Assembly (NCBI RefSeq): GCF_963576615.1
Contig: NC_088716.1
Span: 310,001-374,000 of the forward strand
DNA from: Watersipora subatra
Taxonomy: Eukaryota; Bryozoa; Gymnolaemata; Cheilostomatida; Watersiporidae
DNA length: 64,000 nt
Reading direction: 5' to 3'
In this document: positions 44,136 to 57,216 of the stretch, piece by piece
Layout of the letters: every line of letters starts with the position of its first letter
How positions within the stretch are numbered: position 1 is the first letter of the stretch
Notes under the pieces: generated by a model
Database searches by the model: none
The model's input: only the letters and a program-made list of their open reading frames with translations
What the model was told of the DNA's origin: nothing
Made by a program: the position numbers and the translations under genes

Positions 44136-45299
44136 TTTGCTCATTAGCTTCACTAAGTGTGTTTTGACTGTTGCATTCGTTAAAACAAACATTTTCTTAC
44201 TATTCAATACCCTCCATAAAGTTTTCTGACCTCAACTCTTTTTCTGCGCCGCTGAACTAAATGGTATTAGCGTCCAAACAATTTTTTGAGCAGAGCAAAA
44301 CACCTACGTGTTGCATTTCACGCAAATGATAAACCTATAGCGGCATCGCTGTGCACCACTTTTCGACTAAAACTAGTCGCTCCCATACCATCGTAAATAT
44401 AAACCATTTTAATTTAATTTTAATTTTAACTCACTGCTAACTTGCCTTGTCACATGATAAACTGGCCAAAGATAAAATATCTAATTTTATTGATTTAAGC
44501 AGGCGTACCTTATCACAACTATGGCCCCATTTTGCAATGGGCAGACAAATCCTTATGTCAAACAAAGCTTCATGTGTCTTTAAAAAGTGTATCAAGCTTT
44601 TAAGCATCCTTGACCTCAATTCTGTTAATTATCTGCCCTTGAACTAAGTGTTTGGTATTTGGGAATCTATCTGAGAAACAGTAGCCTCAATTTGTAGACA
44701 TTGACTAGTACCTGCCACTAGCTATCTTACTGTGTGCGACATTGGCTAGCAGGTGTCTATAAGTTATGCACTGTTGTTGCTAGCTCAGTGTGAGTGGCTG
44801 ATATGCTGGGATCATTAACATACATGTACTTACTTGAGTCTTTAAATATTTTCATTAACTGTTTACTGTTTGTGATTGATTATTACTGAAATGTAATATA
44901 AAACAGTGTACTTAGTACCTACATGTTAATCAACAACGGATATTTCTCTTTAGTTCTATTTAATTGCAGCAACACAAATTGTATAAAGGTTTATTTTATA
45001 AAAAAATTGCTATTTATCACATTACTGCCAGTAGTCACAAGGTGAATATTTATAGTGACCGAGGCCATTCTGTTACTAGTAAATGTAACATAATGTTTGT
45101 TATTTTATTATATGAAATTACGCAGATAAACTTTACTTTAAATACTAAACAGAAAGTGAAACTAGCCAATTACAAGGCTGTATAACTAGCCAATCATGAA
45201 GCTGCGGTAACAACTAGCTTCTGTTCCTTTATTAAATATCTAATAAATTCATCATGAATCACTGTTTGACTAACTTATATTCAGCTCAGCCAATCAGGA
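44136..45299. other. No feature seen
   Basis: AT-rich sequence upstream of the ankyrin gene. It presumably contains that gene's promoter, but no convincing element could be singled out. Confidence 0.45.
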
Positions 45300-45382
45300 G
45301 ACAGATAACATTATTATAACCAGCTACAAGCTGCAAAGAAGCCTGTAGTAGTCAGAGCAGGTGACAAACAGAATAGCAACAG
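45300..45382 (+). other. Probable non-coding first exon of the ankyrin gene
   Basis: A strong donor, ACAG|GTAAGTAT, ends at 45382. A purine-rich stretch without an ATG precedes it. An acceptor (TACTGTATGCAG) lies 412 bases downstream, just before the first coding exon. An ATTATAAC word at about 45312 could serve as a TATA-like element. The 5' end is a guess. Confidence 0.4.
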
Positions 45383-45794
45383 GTAAGTATAACTTATATA
45401 TTATATTAGCATCTGCTGATATTGTACTTACTGGGAATAATAAAGTAGATGAGGAGAGACACTGAGTCAATGTGATTATAATATAACTCTGACCCCCTGA
45501 GACTATCACTCTCTACCCTGAGGAGACTCATAGAGTCTGTCATGTAGTGAGGTTAAGTTAAGTTCAGGAGGCTCTGGTCTCATTTCTCAGTCATATTCAG
45601 ACCAGCAAAAAATTCCTACTGCAGATATTTCATGTTTCTCAGATCCGCCAGAGTCTGACATCCCTGGCCTTATTTTATACTCTGTAAATATCCAGGGTTC
45701 AACTGCAGCCACTCTGTTATGGTTGGCAGCTTTCCAACTCTGCAATTTAGTCACATTTTGTACTCATTTCTCTATCATATTTTACTGTATGCAG

Positions 45795-48700
45795 CAGCTA
45801 ATAGAGTGCAGTACATATGTTACAGTTGAACATGGAAGAACTGCTGAAGAGTTACGTGAAAGAGAGAAAGATGGAGATGCGTGTGTTGAGGGCAGCCTTG
45901 GAGTCAGTCCAACCAGCTGAGCTACTGAGGTTACTGATTACTATCAAGCATGACTCATACACAGCTCTTATGTTAGCTGCATGGGAAGCCCACACAGAAA
46001 TCTGTCGTCTGCTTCTCTCACCAATCAGAAGAACAGCAGACGAGTTGCTCTGGATGAAGAGGGAGGATGGATGTACAGTACTACACATTGCTGTAGTGAG
46101 GGGAGACAACAGTGAGTGTGTAGAGTTACTGATAGACACAGTGAGTGATGAGAGGAAGTACGAGTTTGTATCTGAGAAGACTGAAGATGGTTACACAGCT
46201 ATAGCATGGGCTGCAGGGTGGGGAAGGAGCAAGTGTATAGAGTTCCTCCTCTACAGCTTCTCCTCACTACAGAGAGACTCCCTATTAAGCATACAAGATA
46301 ACTACCTCAGCACTCCACTACACCGTGCAGCATACAGTGGACATACAACTGCTCTGAAGGTCATGTTAGGATCCGTGTCTCTAGTGACTGTCTCTTCGCT
46401 CATCAAACTTAAGAATAAACACACAAGGACTCCATTGGAGGAAGCTGAGTTTAAGGGAGAGAAGGAATCATCAGAGCTGTTAAAGAGATGGCAGCTGAAG
46501 TCAGTATTAGAAGGTAGGATTGTTATACAGTGTGATACCAGCTACTCACTTGAACTGTTTTACTGCTAAACTCTTCAGTCTCAGCAACTTTCTACTGAAA
46601 ATCTAAACTAAATGCTAGTAATTCATTCATTGTATACATTTACTGTTGAACCCTGGGACATACCCTGGATAATTACATATTTATTTTCCTGCAAATTCAC
46701 TGAGTCTTGCATAGACAGAGTGCTGCTTTTCTCCAGCCTCCAGCTGAACAGTTTATAGTCTGAGTATTTAAATTAATATTAATATTCAAAACTAGTAGGA
46801 TTGAAGTTATGTTAGCAGCTCTTTAAATATCAACTCCTCGTGACAGACTCAGTAGCTTGACTCTCGTGTTCCACACTATTCTGCCTGTTAATATTTCTGT
46901 ATTTTGAAATGTCTGAGATGTGAAGAATTTAACACAATAGCAACGATACTATGATGATTGTATGTAGTGGTAGACTAGTGAGTCATTCCTTCAAGCAGAG
47001 GTTAGAGGTTAAACATTACACTCCTTTTTATGAATAGCTAATCATCTATGCAGCTGTTTTTAATGGAAAGTAGAAAGTATTACAACCATATTTTACACTG
47101 CTGTAGATTATCCACAGCATTTTAATTGTTCCTAACATAACATGACTCTAACCTTTGTCATGTTTAGTAGTAAACTGAATGACAGACTAAAGTACATGTT
47201 GTAGCAGCCTCTTGCTTTAATATTCAGGCTTTAAATCTATAACAAAAAATAATGTTTGATATGAATATTAAAATTAGATTAGTTGATTTGCTTGTTATGT
47301 TATGGACTATAAGACATTGTGTAGTTTCATTTTCTAAAGCAGGTGTATTAGGAACAAATAGTATGATGTTGAGTTTTGGTTAAATTTCATATTTGCCGAT
47401 GCTGCTAAGAGGAATTCTTACAAGATAACATCAAAATTTGATTTTACCAGATTCATTCAACCTCTCTTCCATTAACAACTGTAGATGTGAAATCATGTGT
47501 TATTTTTATTCATACCACATATCAGATATTGTGGTATGTTTGGCTTGGCTGGCAATAACTACAAAGTTTTATAACTCTTTGAAAAGTTTCATTTTTTTTA
47601 GCAATCGCTAATGGCTTCTGGCTATTCAGCCAGGGAAATAAGCTTACTTTTGAATTAGAGTGAGTGTATTGAAACTTCATCGAGCGACCAGCCTGCCGGA
47701 ATGCATAGGTGTGCATTTTCACGAAAGTTTTGCCTTGCAAGAAGCTCGATCAAATTTGCAGCGTTTAGCTAGCAGAGCAGTCAAGCTATTAATAGTAGTA
47801 CGCGGGCCTCTGCTCCTACGAAAAGCACCTAACAGCCTGTCTGCCCCACCTACTTGGAAGTCAGCCAGCCAACCTGTCGCAAGCCTGCATGGATTCATGA
47901 AGCTCCTGCACTTTTGTTTTCAAGTGAAGGCCGATTGCGCAATTTCACTGCTGAGTACACGACTCTATCGCACTCCACATAATCTGCCTGCCTACTTGTG
48001 TGCAAGATTGCCAGCCTCTACGCTACTATATACAATGCACATAGAGTATATTTATAGAATGGCTCAAGACTGAGCTCGGCCACCCACACCTGCCAGGCCA
48101 GCTTGTTTCTGTCTCTAGGCACTTGCCTTTACCTCTAGGCACTTGCCTATGTGACCCACTCACTGCCTCTGCGCTTCTACATACGTCCCTGCTTCTAACA
48201 ATGCATATGAAAGCCTTGTTATCATGTAAATATGCTAAGGTACATCTACTCACCGATGTATTCAGCACCTGCTGTCATTGTCAAATGTGAGCAGTAGAAG
48301 TGTTGAATATCTATCAGCAAGTTTTTTTTCACTTTGTTGCAGCTCTGGATGACGCTAGACAACCAATAACAACACTACAGAGAGAAAGTGACCAGAAGTT
48401 CTCAGTTCTACAGAGACATACTCAGCAGCAGGCAGAAAGTAACTTCCTATGCTAGTATTTCACCAGTTTATTGTTAGTACAGTATTAAATGAGAGAAGTC
48501 AGTTGCTTCTGTAATTAAAAATGCAGATCAGAGTCAGAGTAGACAGATCTATTTACATCCAAGCACTAATATATGCAGTAACGGTGTGACACATGTAACA
48601 TGTTTTTCATGCTCACTTTTATAGCATTGGTTCAAGCTAGGCAGCAAGTAACCATACTACAGGAAGACAGTGCAACCTATAAATTACCTACTAGTATATA

Positions 48701-49093
48701 TTATACTAGCTGTGGTATCGCTCAAATGGTTTGATTCTATAAGGCTGTGGTTGATCAAACATGGCTCACTCCTGGTAACTTTATGTAGATATGTTGATGC
48801 TGATTGAGTTACATAGTATGTGAGAATTTACTGAATAAGCTCATGATGTTCAATCAAAATGGCGGCAGTTTGACTTGTAGACTGACTTTAGCATTTTGAT
48901 AGGGATTTTTCATTGATATCGCTATGCTCATCAGTAAAAGTAACCCTTGTTTATATATTAATTATAATGAGAAATATCTGTTTATTCAGAATCTTCTGCT
49001 ACACAGAGGAGGCTGGAACAATTTGCTGCATACCTACAGACTCCAGGTGATACAAATTGGACAGGCAATCAATGTCACCACCCGGATAGTTAA
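45795..49093 (+). CDS. Ankyrin-repeat and coiled-coil protein, three coding exons
   Basis: Exon 45795-46513 (ATG at 45817, or 45832 giving MEELLKSYVKER), exon 48343-48438 and exon 48990-49093 (TAA 49091-49093) join in consistent phase (G|CT and A|AA) to about 298 codons. The first exon holds four or five ankyrin repeats: near residues 46-67 (YTALMLAAWEAHTEICRLLL), 84-106 (TVLHIAVVRG), 124-145 (YTAIAWAAGWGRSKCIEFLL), 164-185 (STPLHRAAYSGHT) and 203-223 (RTPLEEAEFKGE). The short second exon (ALDDARQPITTLQRESDQK) is heptad-like and probably coiled coil. The last exon ends in EQFAAYLQTPGDTN. Ankyrin repeats mediate protein binding; no enzymatic domain is visible, so partner and cellular role are unknown. 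A further coiled-coil-like exon relic is in the last intron (48625-48670). A paralogous 3' end is at 1041-1660. Confidence 0.82.
46514..48342 (+). other. Intron of the ankyrin gene
   Basis: A GTAGGA donor at 46514 and a TTTTTTTTCACTTTGTTGCAG acceptor at 48342. From 47421 onward it is homologous to the window start (1-1040), including a CT-rich stretch with repeated TAGGCACTTGCCT units near 48115-48150 (735-780 in copy A). Confidence 0.65.
48625..48670 (+). pseudogene. Relic coiled-coil exon in the last intron of the ankyrin gene
   Basis: After a TTTTATAG acceptor the sequence codes LVQARQQVTILQEDS in the phase of the flanking exons. This parallels the ALxxARQQxTxLQ start of the neighbouring exon. 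No donor follows and the frame drifts into intron sequence. Copy A lacks it at the matching place. Confidence 0.45.
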
Positions 49094-49343
49094 TAGTGTG
49101 GCAGCCGAGACTGACAATCTACCCAGACAAACACTAACGATGCCGAGTGACTTACGTTTTAGCCCAACCAGCCAATGAGCAATGACAAGAGAACTGACCA
49201 GCCAGCCCTCAAACCAGAGGGCAGGCTTATGGTAAATAAGAACACGCGCAGGCCCCACTAGACACGCATTGTCAAAGTGATCACATGACATTGTTCTCTA
49301 TATTGTAATACATCCTGCTTGCCTTTTATTATCCTTGATTAAA
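49094..49343 (+). terminator. 3' UTR and poly(A) signal of the ankyrin gene
   Basis: Conserved with 1661-1910. ATTAAA is at 49338-49343. Confidence 0.5.
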
Positions 49344-49693
49344 TATAATTATTCCTTCAATCTTCTTTCTCCATCCACATGCAATGCACCCTTAGACTTT
49401 CTTTAACAACCACAATATATAACTAAATCTTTTTTTAAATTCATAACTTTGCTATATGAAGCAGCAATGGAGTCACATTGATGAACATGACTAATAGTTC
49501 CTAATTGATGAAAATAACTAGTCTCCTGGGTATTAAAATAGCCTTTAGTTTAATAAACCATTAAGAATTTGTTGATGACCTTAGGCTATCTCAAAGAGTG
49601 CACCATTAATTATAAGTTAAAAGACATTGTCTCATACCCAGCAATGTAATGTCTGGTTCCTTATCAAATTAAATACAAATTGAAGGTTATTTC

Positions 49694-50008
49694 ATGAAAA
49701 AGTCCTCCAGATTAAAATTTACTGTTGATATAATATACAAAGACCTGACTGCTGTCACGCCTTCATTGATTGGGTTAACAGGTGCTCCTTCTTGTCGCCA
49801 TGATCTGGTCGAATTATTGACACAAATGGTAGAGATAAAATATATAATTCGCTGGATCTCTTGGCAACAGCCGGCATTATGGGTGTTGCAATGCTCTGAT
49901 AAGACAGTCATTGACGTGGATTGTATACATAAGGAGTCTAAATGTCGAGAGTTTTATTTATTAAATGATAAGATATCAGGGGGCATTGTAGTTGTAGTTA
50001 GCATGTGA
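49694..50008 (+). other. Open 104-codon frame shared with copy D
   Basis: The frame MKKSSRLKFTVDIIYKDLTA and onward is open here and, in diverged form, at 54220-54522. A central segment (ISWQQ-x-ALWVLQCSDKT) is nearly identical between the two. The product is not recognised. Copies A and C are broken. It may be a relic of the same retroelement as the integrase tail. Confidence 0.25.
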
Positions 50009-51404
50009 TCTAGTTTATCAGAGCTTTGATGCCAGCCATGACTAGTCCACCTGTCTGGTTCACACACTTCAGCTACCTGTCATGGTTGTCACTTTGTATA
50101 ATACCAGATGAGGAATAAACATTCCTATAACAAACTTCCTAAAAAGGGAAAATAATCCAACTAACATTTGAGCTCTTAGCTAAGCAATTCAAGCTGATTG
50201 GTACAGAAAAATTGAATTCACAAACTGGAACTGGTTTGCTATGAATATTGTTCCAAGCCAAATTGTGCAACAGGTAAAACGCATTCGCTCAGCAGGATGT
50301 TTACGCCTGATGCACCTTAATAGACTAAATTACCTTCCGTAATAAATAGAATGATATTTGCTAGCACAGTGTCATATATTCTGTCAATAAACAGTCTTTA
50401 AACAATGTATAACAGAGATCAAAGGTTAGCATAGATGATTGAGATATCTAGCAAATACATACAAGTTGTCTTCATGCTACAGACTTGTTCTACATTGGTT
50501 GGGAGTTACGACCTCGTGTTTTAGATAGAAAATTGTGAAGTGGTAGCATTATGACAGAAGACCTGTGGTAAATACAAATGGTAAATGAAAAGAGAAATAT
50601 AATGAATGTACTCAAAGAACAAGTAAAAATACATCACATCTACCACAATGTACTCTGCAGTAGTCTAACATTTGTTTACATGCTTTCACACTAGCAAAAG
50701 TTGACTTGATAAAAAAAATTGATATATTATTTAAAATTCAGGGAACTGGTTAAAAGTTTACACATACTATTAAAAGCCAATAAAGAATAGAGAGAGACCA
50801 GGTGAAGTAGTGCATCACAATGTACATAACCTATACATATACAATACAGTAACCTATTACCAAATACAATGTTTATCAACAAAGACTCCGAGGGAAGTTT
50901 ATTTAACTATGGTAGTACTTCATGACAGGATTTTCAGAGGGTAACACTGTTGCTAAGAGAAGACAACTTACGTGGCAAAATAAATCTGATATGAAAAATA
51001 CTAATAACAAAAGGATTAATAAAAAAAATAGACCAACAAGGAAAAACAATAAAAATGAAATAAAGCTAGAGCCATGTAAGGGCTCTGATAAAAAAGGTAC
51101 GGTAGATGCTCCTGTAACAGGAGTTCCAGACAATTTAAAGAATTTATGTGAAGTTTTTGCGTTGTACTACATAAAAAATTTTTATAATTCAAAGAGTCAA
51201 GCGGATGTGTTTTCCATGTCAACTTAAATGTTAACATATATTTTCGCATTCGCTAGAAAAAAGATGACATGTGTGAAGCGTTACATCTATTATATTTACA
51301 ACTTCCAAGACATTCTAGTTCATCGTGATAGATCGTCAGATGTATCGACAAAAATTGGAATAAGTACCTGCAGAATTGTTTATAAATACTGAATATCGAT
51401 AGAA

Positions 51405-51520
51405 TGGTGCAAATGTTACAGTGTCGGTCAAACAATCTGAATGTCACGAGTTGGAGTATCGTCAAAAGTTATCTGTTATCCCAACCTTGACCCTTGCATA
51501 CAGAGAGACGACAAACAGGT
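51405..51520 (+). mobile_element. Degraded tRNA-derived SINE (copy B)
   Basis: Orthologous to 4545-4660, with GGTGCAAATGTTACAGTG and CACGAGTTGGAGTATCG segments. Confidence 0.5.
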
Positions 51521-52079
51521 AGTACATCTTATAATATTATAAATATTTTGTTGTTTCGATTTATTGGACACGTATAAAATATTTGTTATTAGTTTTACTT
51601 TGCAGAATAGACTTTGTTGTTTAGAAAAAATAGGCAAATCATTGTTAATGAATATCAAAGATGTGCATTTCCCATGAACTTTTTATAAAATTACGACAGC
51701 CTTGGTTCATAAAACCAGTAAGATTTAGCGGTTAAAAAAAGAAAAGTTGTCTATGCAAACTAATAATAGAGCAGTTATGGTGCAGCTTGCCAATTAGAAA
51801 AGTTAAGTATAGTTTTTTCTTTTCGTTTGGCCCAAATGGTTAGTTTGAAAGGCTATTGGAGTAGATTAGCCAATTTACCTGGATTTCACATCCTTATAAA
51901 TCCCCACATTGTAAACTTTCCTGGAACATATTATTTAAGTCGTAGAAGCGCTTACTGTACTCTGAAGTATTACTACTGTGTTAAACAAAGAACTATTATT
52001 AGCCTGAGGCAATTAATCCAATCCATTACAATTCTCCATCACCAGAGACCCGGCCCTCTCATGAAGATGTGGTGAAGAT

Positions 52080-52590
52080 GTTGAGAAGGCCAAAGGAAGC
52101 ACACACAATTCAGTGAAATGAGCAGATGGCCATCTGACAAGGGCACCAAAAAGAGCCTCCCCTATTTGCACCGGAAGACTGAATCTGGCTTGTGAATAAA
52201 ATAAAAAAATGAGGAGAAAACCCCAAATTTAAAGTAAAGTTTGTAGGGCCTTTCCCAGTAAAGAATTATTTGGTCAAACCATACTTGCGTTGTATAACGG
52301 CGGGGCCAGTCCTTGGTGCAGAATGACAGCAGACGAAAACCATTCCATGTTTGTCCGGGGAAGCTTTGGCAGACACAAGCCACCATAGAGCCAAGAAAAT
52401 GCCCCAACATGCAAGGGATGCAGGCTCGGAGCCTGGAGGAAAAAGCAGAGCATGAGATGGAAAAGCAAAGATCAAAGGCTTACACTTCTCTTGCATTTAG
52501 TAAAATAAATAACTGGAAGGCCAACTGCAAGAGATCCGAAGGCGCCAGGAACTAGAGAAATGACTGTAACAAGAAAAAATTCTAGAAGAG
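52080..52590 (+). pseudogene. Decayed retroelement integrase tail (copy B)
   Basis: Homologous to 5200-5720. The KFVGPF motif (near 52235) and a later open segment (52313-52555, with RRKPFHVCPGKLWQTQATIE) are present but in different frames. The preceding part is riddled with stops. Confidence 0.45.
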
Positions 52591-52675
52591 CCAGCTGAGC
52601 CCGTGAGTCCTGCACCATTTTAGCTTCCTGGTCGCTAGCAAAAACACCTTGAGTCAGTAAGTACAACTCCCGGCC

Positions 52676-53207
52676 GCGAAATTTTTGCCCAAACAGTTTC
52701 ACCTATGACAGTAAAATCTCGGTTTTTGATTGGTTCCCATCTGGTTCAAATCGCATGAACTGCGCTCTGCTCATGCATTGAAGATATTGTAGGCATGATA
52801 ATTGATATGCAAGCATATACACACGCTGGAATATATTGAGCTTGTCTCCACATTGTAAGATTTGTTCATTGGTAAATTCTTGAAAATTGTTACATAAAAT
52901 ATGTTATGTATGACTACAGGTACCATGAATTACCACTTTGTATATAATATATTAATGTCTGTTTTGTGCCGTCGATCAAAGACAAAGTGTTGAATTACCA
53001 TTCGAGCATGGACGTGGTACACACGATGCCGATTAACAATTACTGCTACATCACATACAACTTTATAAGTAAAGTATTAGTATTATTATTCTATTAGTAT
53101 TACCTTCAGAGCTCATAACATGAATATTCATTATGCATTTATCTGTAAACCACTAAGGAGCCAAGCTTTTACTGCCATAGGTACACCTGTTTGAGAAAAA
53201 AAGTTGC
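52676..53207. mobile_element. MITE with ~50-bp TIRs (copy B)
   Basis: Same insertion as 5807-6329. The right end, read inverted (GCAACTTTTTTTCTCAAACA), is better preserved here than in copy A and shows the TIR running through CAAACAGGT. Confidence 0.75.
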
Positions 53208-53503
53208 TCCCCAGCCAGCTAGAAACGCTCGGCCACCCGAATGTTAAGGAAAGTTTGAGAGGTCAGCCATGGTGAGAGCCATTGAAGAACACAACAAGCA
53301 CAGCGCTGCCGGAGCCCAAGTGAGGGGGAAGGCTGATGACATGGATGACATAACACCTTTTGATTTTAAAAGATAAAACTGTATTTTGTCTGGTCTGGGA
53401 AGCACATAGCAGCACTAAAATAGCTACAAACCTAATTAATGTCACAAAATGATGAGGATATTAATACTTTTGGCCATGATTACATTTGGTAGGATTACTG
53501 GTA

Positions 53504-54073
53504 CAGTGAAACCTCGGTTCTGAACATAATCCGTTTCAGAAGGTTGTTCAAAAACTGAGTTGTTTGAGATCCGAAACAACTTTTCCCTTTAAATAAATGC
53601 ATGTAAATTTTAATCCGTTCCAAGTCGAGAAAACCACTTCGGTAAAGTATTTTTAACGTTTTACACCATAGACTGTACACTGCATACTATAGATAAAAAC
53701 CAGCAGATATAGACCGTGTTTAATTTTAATAAAATATTTATTATCATGATGAAAAAAGAAAACAAAAAGCCAACAGTACGTATGTTTTGCTCTCAAAACA
53801 TTGAAAACCTTAAAGGTTAAGATACAATAACAAACATTGCAGAAATTGATAAGGAAACGGCAAAAAATGAAACCGATCAGTTACATCAAAAATTGCGTAA
53901 AAAAGAAACCATGAGTAAACAGCAATGACCCATTTATTTTACATGTTTGAAAGAGAATGCCAAAACATTTTAGCGTAACTCGACTGTCTCTCTTGAGGAA
54001 ATGTCTTCGGTAGAAGAAGCATCCTTCAAGGTGGCTCCTTTCATTCTGAAAATAATTTGTCAAACAAAACCGA
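53504..54073. repeat. Pogo-like repeat, left part (copy B)
   Basis: Starts CAGTGAAACCTCGGTTCTG after TA (53502-53503), as at 6621. It ends at CAAAACCGAGG, where homology to copy A stops and copy D begins. Confidence 0.5.
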
Positions 54074-55640
54074 GGCTATTGAGGCTATGTCAACGAGTGT
54101 ATCATTAGTTATAAGTTACAAGATGTTGTCTCATACCCAGCAATTTAATGTAACAAGATATTCTCATACCCAGTTATATAGAGTCTGGTTCTTTTTCAAT
54201 TTAAATAAAACTTGAAGGTTTGCTCATGAGAAATTCCTTCAGATTAAAATTGACCATTTTTGTGAAATACATAGAGCTGACTGCTGTCAGCTATCCATTA
54301 CTTAGGTTAACAGCTGCTCCTTCCTGTTGCCAAGATAAAGTAGAATTGTTGACGCAAACGGTAGAGATAAAATATATTATTCTCAGGATCTCTTGGCAAC
54401 AGCAGGCATTATGGGTGTTGCAATGCTCTGATAAGACAGTTATTGACGTGGATTGTATACATAAGGAGTCTAAATGTCGAGAGTTTTATTTATTAAATGA
54501 TAAGATATCAGGGGCGTTGTAGTTGTAGTTAGCATGTGATCTAGTTTATCAGAGCTTTGATGCCAGCCATAACTAGTCACCTGCCTGGTTCACATACTTC
54601 AGCTGCCTGTTATGATTGTCACTTTGTATAATACCAGATGAGGAACAAACATTCCTATAGCAAAGATATTAAAACATAAATTATATTACCTTCAGTCATA
54701 GAAGGGAGAAAAAACAATCTGCCATTTTGGCTTTGTAATTTTGAAGCATTTGCTTCAAGCTGTTTGTTACAAAAAGAAAAAATTCCCAAACTGGAATTGG
54801 TTTGTTATGAATATAATTCCAAACCATATTCTGCAACAGGTAAAGTGCACTCGCTCAACACGATGTTTACGCATGATGCACATTAATAAACTCAATTACC
54901 TTCAGTCATAGAACGATATTTGCTAAAATTGTGTCATTTATCTGTTAATAAGCACTGCAAACAATGTATAAAACATCACAAAGGTTAGCATAAATGATTG
55001 ACATATCTACATGGTAGATACAAGTTGTCCTCCCTATGATAGGTTTTACAATGGTTTGGAGTTACGACCTCGTGTTTAATATTGTGAAAATTGAAAAGTG
55101 ATAACATTTTGACAGAAGACCTATGGTAAATACAAATGGTAAATGAAAAGAGAAATACAATGAATGTGTATAAATAATAAGTAAAAATTCATCACATCTA
55201 CCGCAATGGACTCTGCAGTAGTCTAACATTGGTTTACATGCTTTCACACTAGCAAAAGTTGACTTGAGAAAAAAAATTGATATATTATTATTGAAAGGGC
55301 TGGAGGAAGCACCCACGGCCCAACAAGAGGAGCAGAAGGTCATCTGACCAAAGGACCAAAAGAAACCTCCCCCTATATGCACCGGGAGACCGAGTCTAAC
55401 TTCTAAATAAAACAAGGAGAGGAGACAACCCCAATTTGCAGGCAAAATAAAATCCCTACTGATTATTTTCTGTGTAGAAGAGCGTATTGTACTATTGAAG
55501 TATCATGACAGTGTTAAACAAGGGACTACTATTAGTCTGAGACAGTAAATCTAATCCAGTACAATCATCCACCACCAAAGACCCAGACCCCTCATGAAGA
55601 TGTGGTTGATGTTGAGATTGCCTTACCAGGATCTCTCATC
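54074..55640 (+). repeat. Copy D of the retroelement-containing block
   Basis: Starts GAGGCTATGTCAACGAGTG, matching 2153 onward in copy A. It is collinear to about 3925 and then jumps to the integrase-tail region. It includes an open frame (54220-54522) and shows the solo-LTR empty site near 54830. The order of the last segments (KFVGPF-region words before the GTACTGTACTTTG-like segment) differs from A and B, so it has been rearranged. Confidence 0.65.
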
Positions 55641-56320
55641 TTGGAGAACCCCTTTTGAAAGCAACAGGGGTGCCTAAAAAAGGACAGGACCTGGATAACA
55701 CAAAAAGACTAGGGAGGACCCAGTTGTGTTCGATTTAGGGCATGACCTGAGTGATGGGTTCTCAAAAGTGAAAGAGAAGCTTCCTGTTCTGAAAGCAGAA
55801 GGAAAACTATTGTAGGAAAAGGTCACCAGAAAAGTACCTGTCCTAACTTGACTGGTCACACTAAGATAATCACACTGTTTTACTAGAAGAGAACTCGCCA
55901 GAAGCACAAAAACAGGTCAAAAAAGGGGATCTAGCACAAAAAGCAGAACTAAAGCGGTATGTGTGCCTAAAAGCAAGTAATTACGGCAGACATGGGCAGA
56001 GTGAGCTAGCTGAAATAGCTACGTCCAAACACACTAAAAATATAGAGGCCAGGAGGAGGGTATCACATGTTGAGCTTGCCAGCACAACTAAGATGCTCCG
56101 CTAGGATGCTTCTAAAACTCAGTTGGTCACGAACGACCCTATCACCCAAAAACAAGAGGGACAATCCGAGGACAAGGTGCACAAGAAACAGTTACCACCC
56201 GGCATATTTACTCACTTGGACAGCTGGCGCATTTCAGAGCCGAAGCAGGAATTCACTCCGGGAAAATTAATCTCGACCATGAGTCCCAAAACAGCTACGG
56301 ACAAGAAGTTGTAATAGCCC
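55641..56320 (+). pseudogene. Coding-like debris, probably retroelement
   Basis: A frame from about 55919 to 56313 has only one stop (near 56102). It is rich in charged and polar residues (LKRYVCLKASNYGRHGQSEL; later KQLPPGIFTHLDSWRISEPK). No catalytic motif or zinc knuckle was seen. Its position after copy D suggests more of the same element. Identity unknown. Confidence 0.3.
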
Positions 56321-57216
56321 CTATTCTGTGTCACGAAAATTTTTTCCCATAGACAGGTCGCGGAATGGCAGCTTTCATTTAAAACTACAACAGGATAAAA
56401 AGATGTTGGCAAGACCATATAGTCAACACAGCCTCGTATTAGTGTTATAAGCGTTTAGGCAAAGTTTACTGGGGTTTTACCCATAAATGAATGCATACAT
56501 AAACAGCACAAACTGTATATTGGGCAGTTGTGTTTGTAGCCTTGTATAACTATTAGACATGTTTCTTTATCAAGATTGTCGGAGGTCTCGCGGACACCAT
56601 TCGGTATCTGTTCCAAGGACACAAAGTTTATGTCAGCTTAGCAAGGTCTTCGCCAGTTTGACATAAGTTGACGCGGTACTTACAAGAATCAATAGTAACA
56701 GGTGGTAATGAACCAGGAGCAACTTTGAAGGTAGTAGCACCAGATCATTACACTTACTCGAGTTAAATAGTTAATTTTTATCAACATAATTGCCAGACAA
56801 GACAACACACTTTTTTGCCATATTTGTACTAGTTTTTTTATTCCTTCAGCATAAAATTTTGTAAGTTGCCTTTGTAATCATTTGCTCACAGAAGCTATGA
56901 CCTCATTGTGAATTATCATTATTTTGGTGGAACATAACGCCACAAATTGCAAGCCACTTTTCTTGTTATTCATGTCTTTTTTCACTTGGTAGAAACTGGC
57001 ACAGCAAACTGTAGCGGATCCAGCGCATAGAACAACACATTGAAACTGGCAAAACAAACTGAAACATGGACAGGGCACTAAAATAGCACACTGAAACAGC
57101 AAATTAAAACTGGGAAGACAAAATGAAACTAACAAGATCAACTGAAATTACAATATAAAAAACGATGAGATGTTTTATTCAATTAATATCTTTGATGGCC
57201 TTTCATGGTTATTTAG
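56321..57216. other. No feature seen
   Basis: Non-coding by eye. Repeated CTGAAAC/ACTGAAA words occur at 57040-57150. The upstream exons of the next gene were looked for here and not found. Confidence 0.45.

Larger units (their letters stand above)
47421..54073 (+). repeat. Segmental duplication, copy B
   Basis: Collinear with 1-7195. It lacks the solo LTR (the empty site AAATTGTGCAACAGG is at about 50262) and has a segment (about 50822-50900) that copy A has lost. The copy ends inside the pogo-like repeat, where sequence of copy D follows directly. Confidence 0.85.

Noticed and set aside
55062..55445. 127-codon minus-strand frame
   Set aside because: Antisense to the retroelement remnant of copy D and not open in the other copies.
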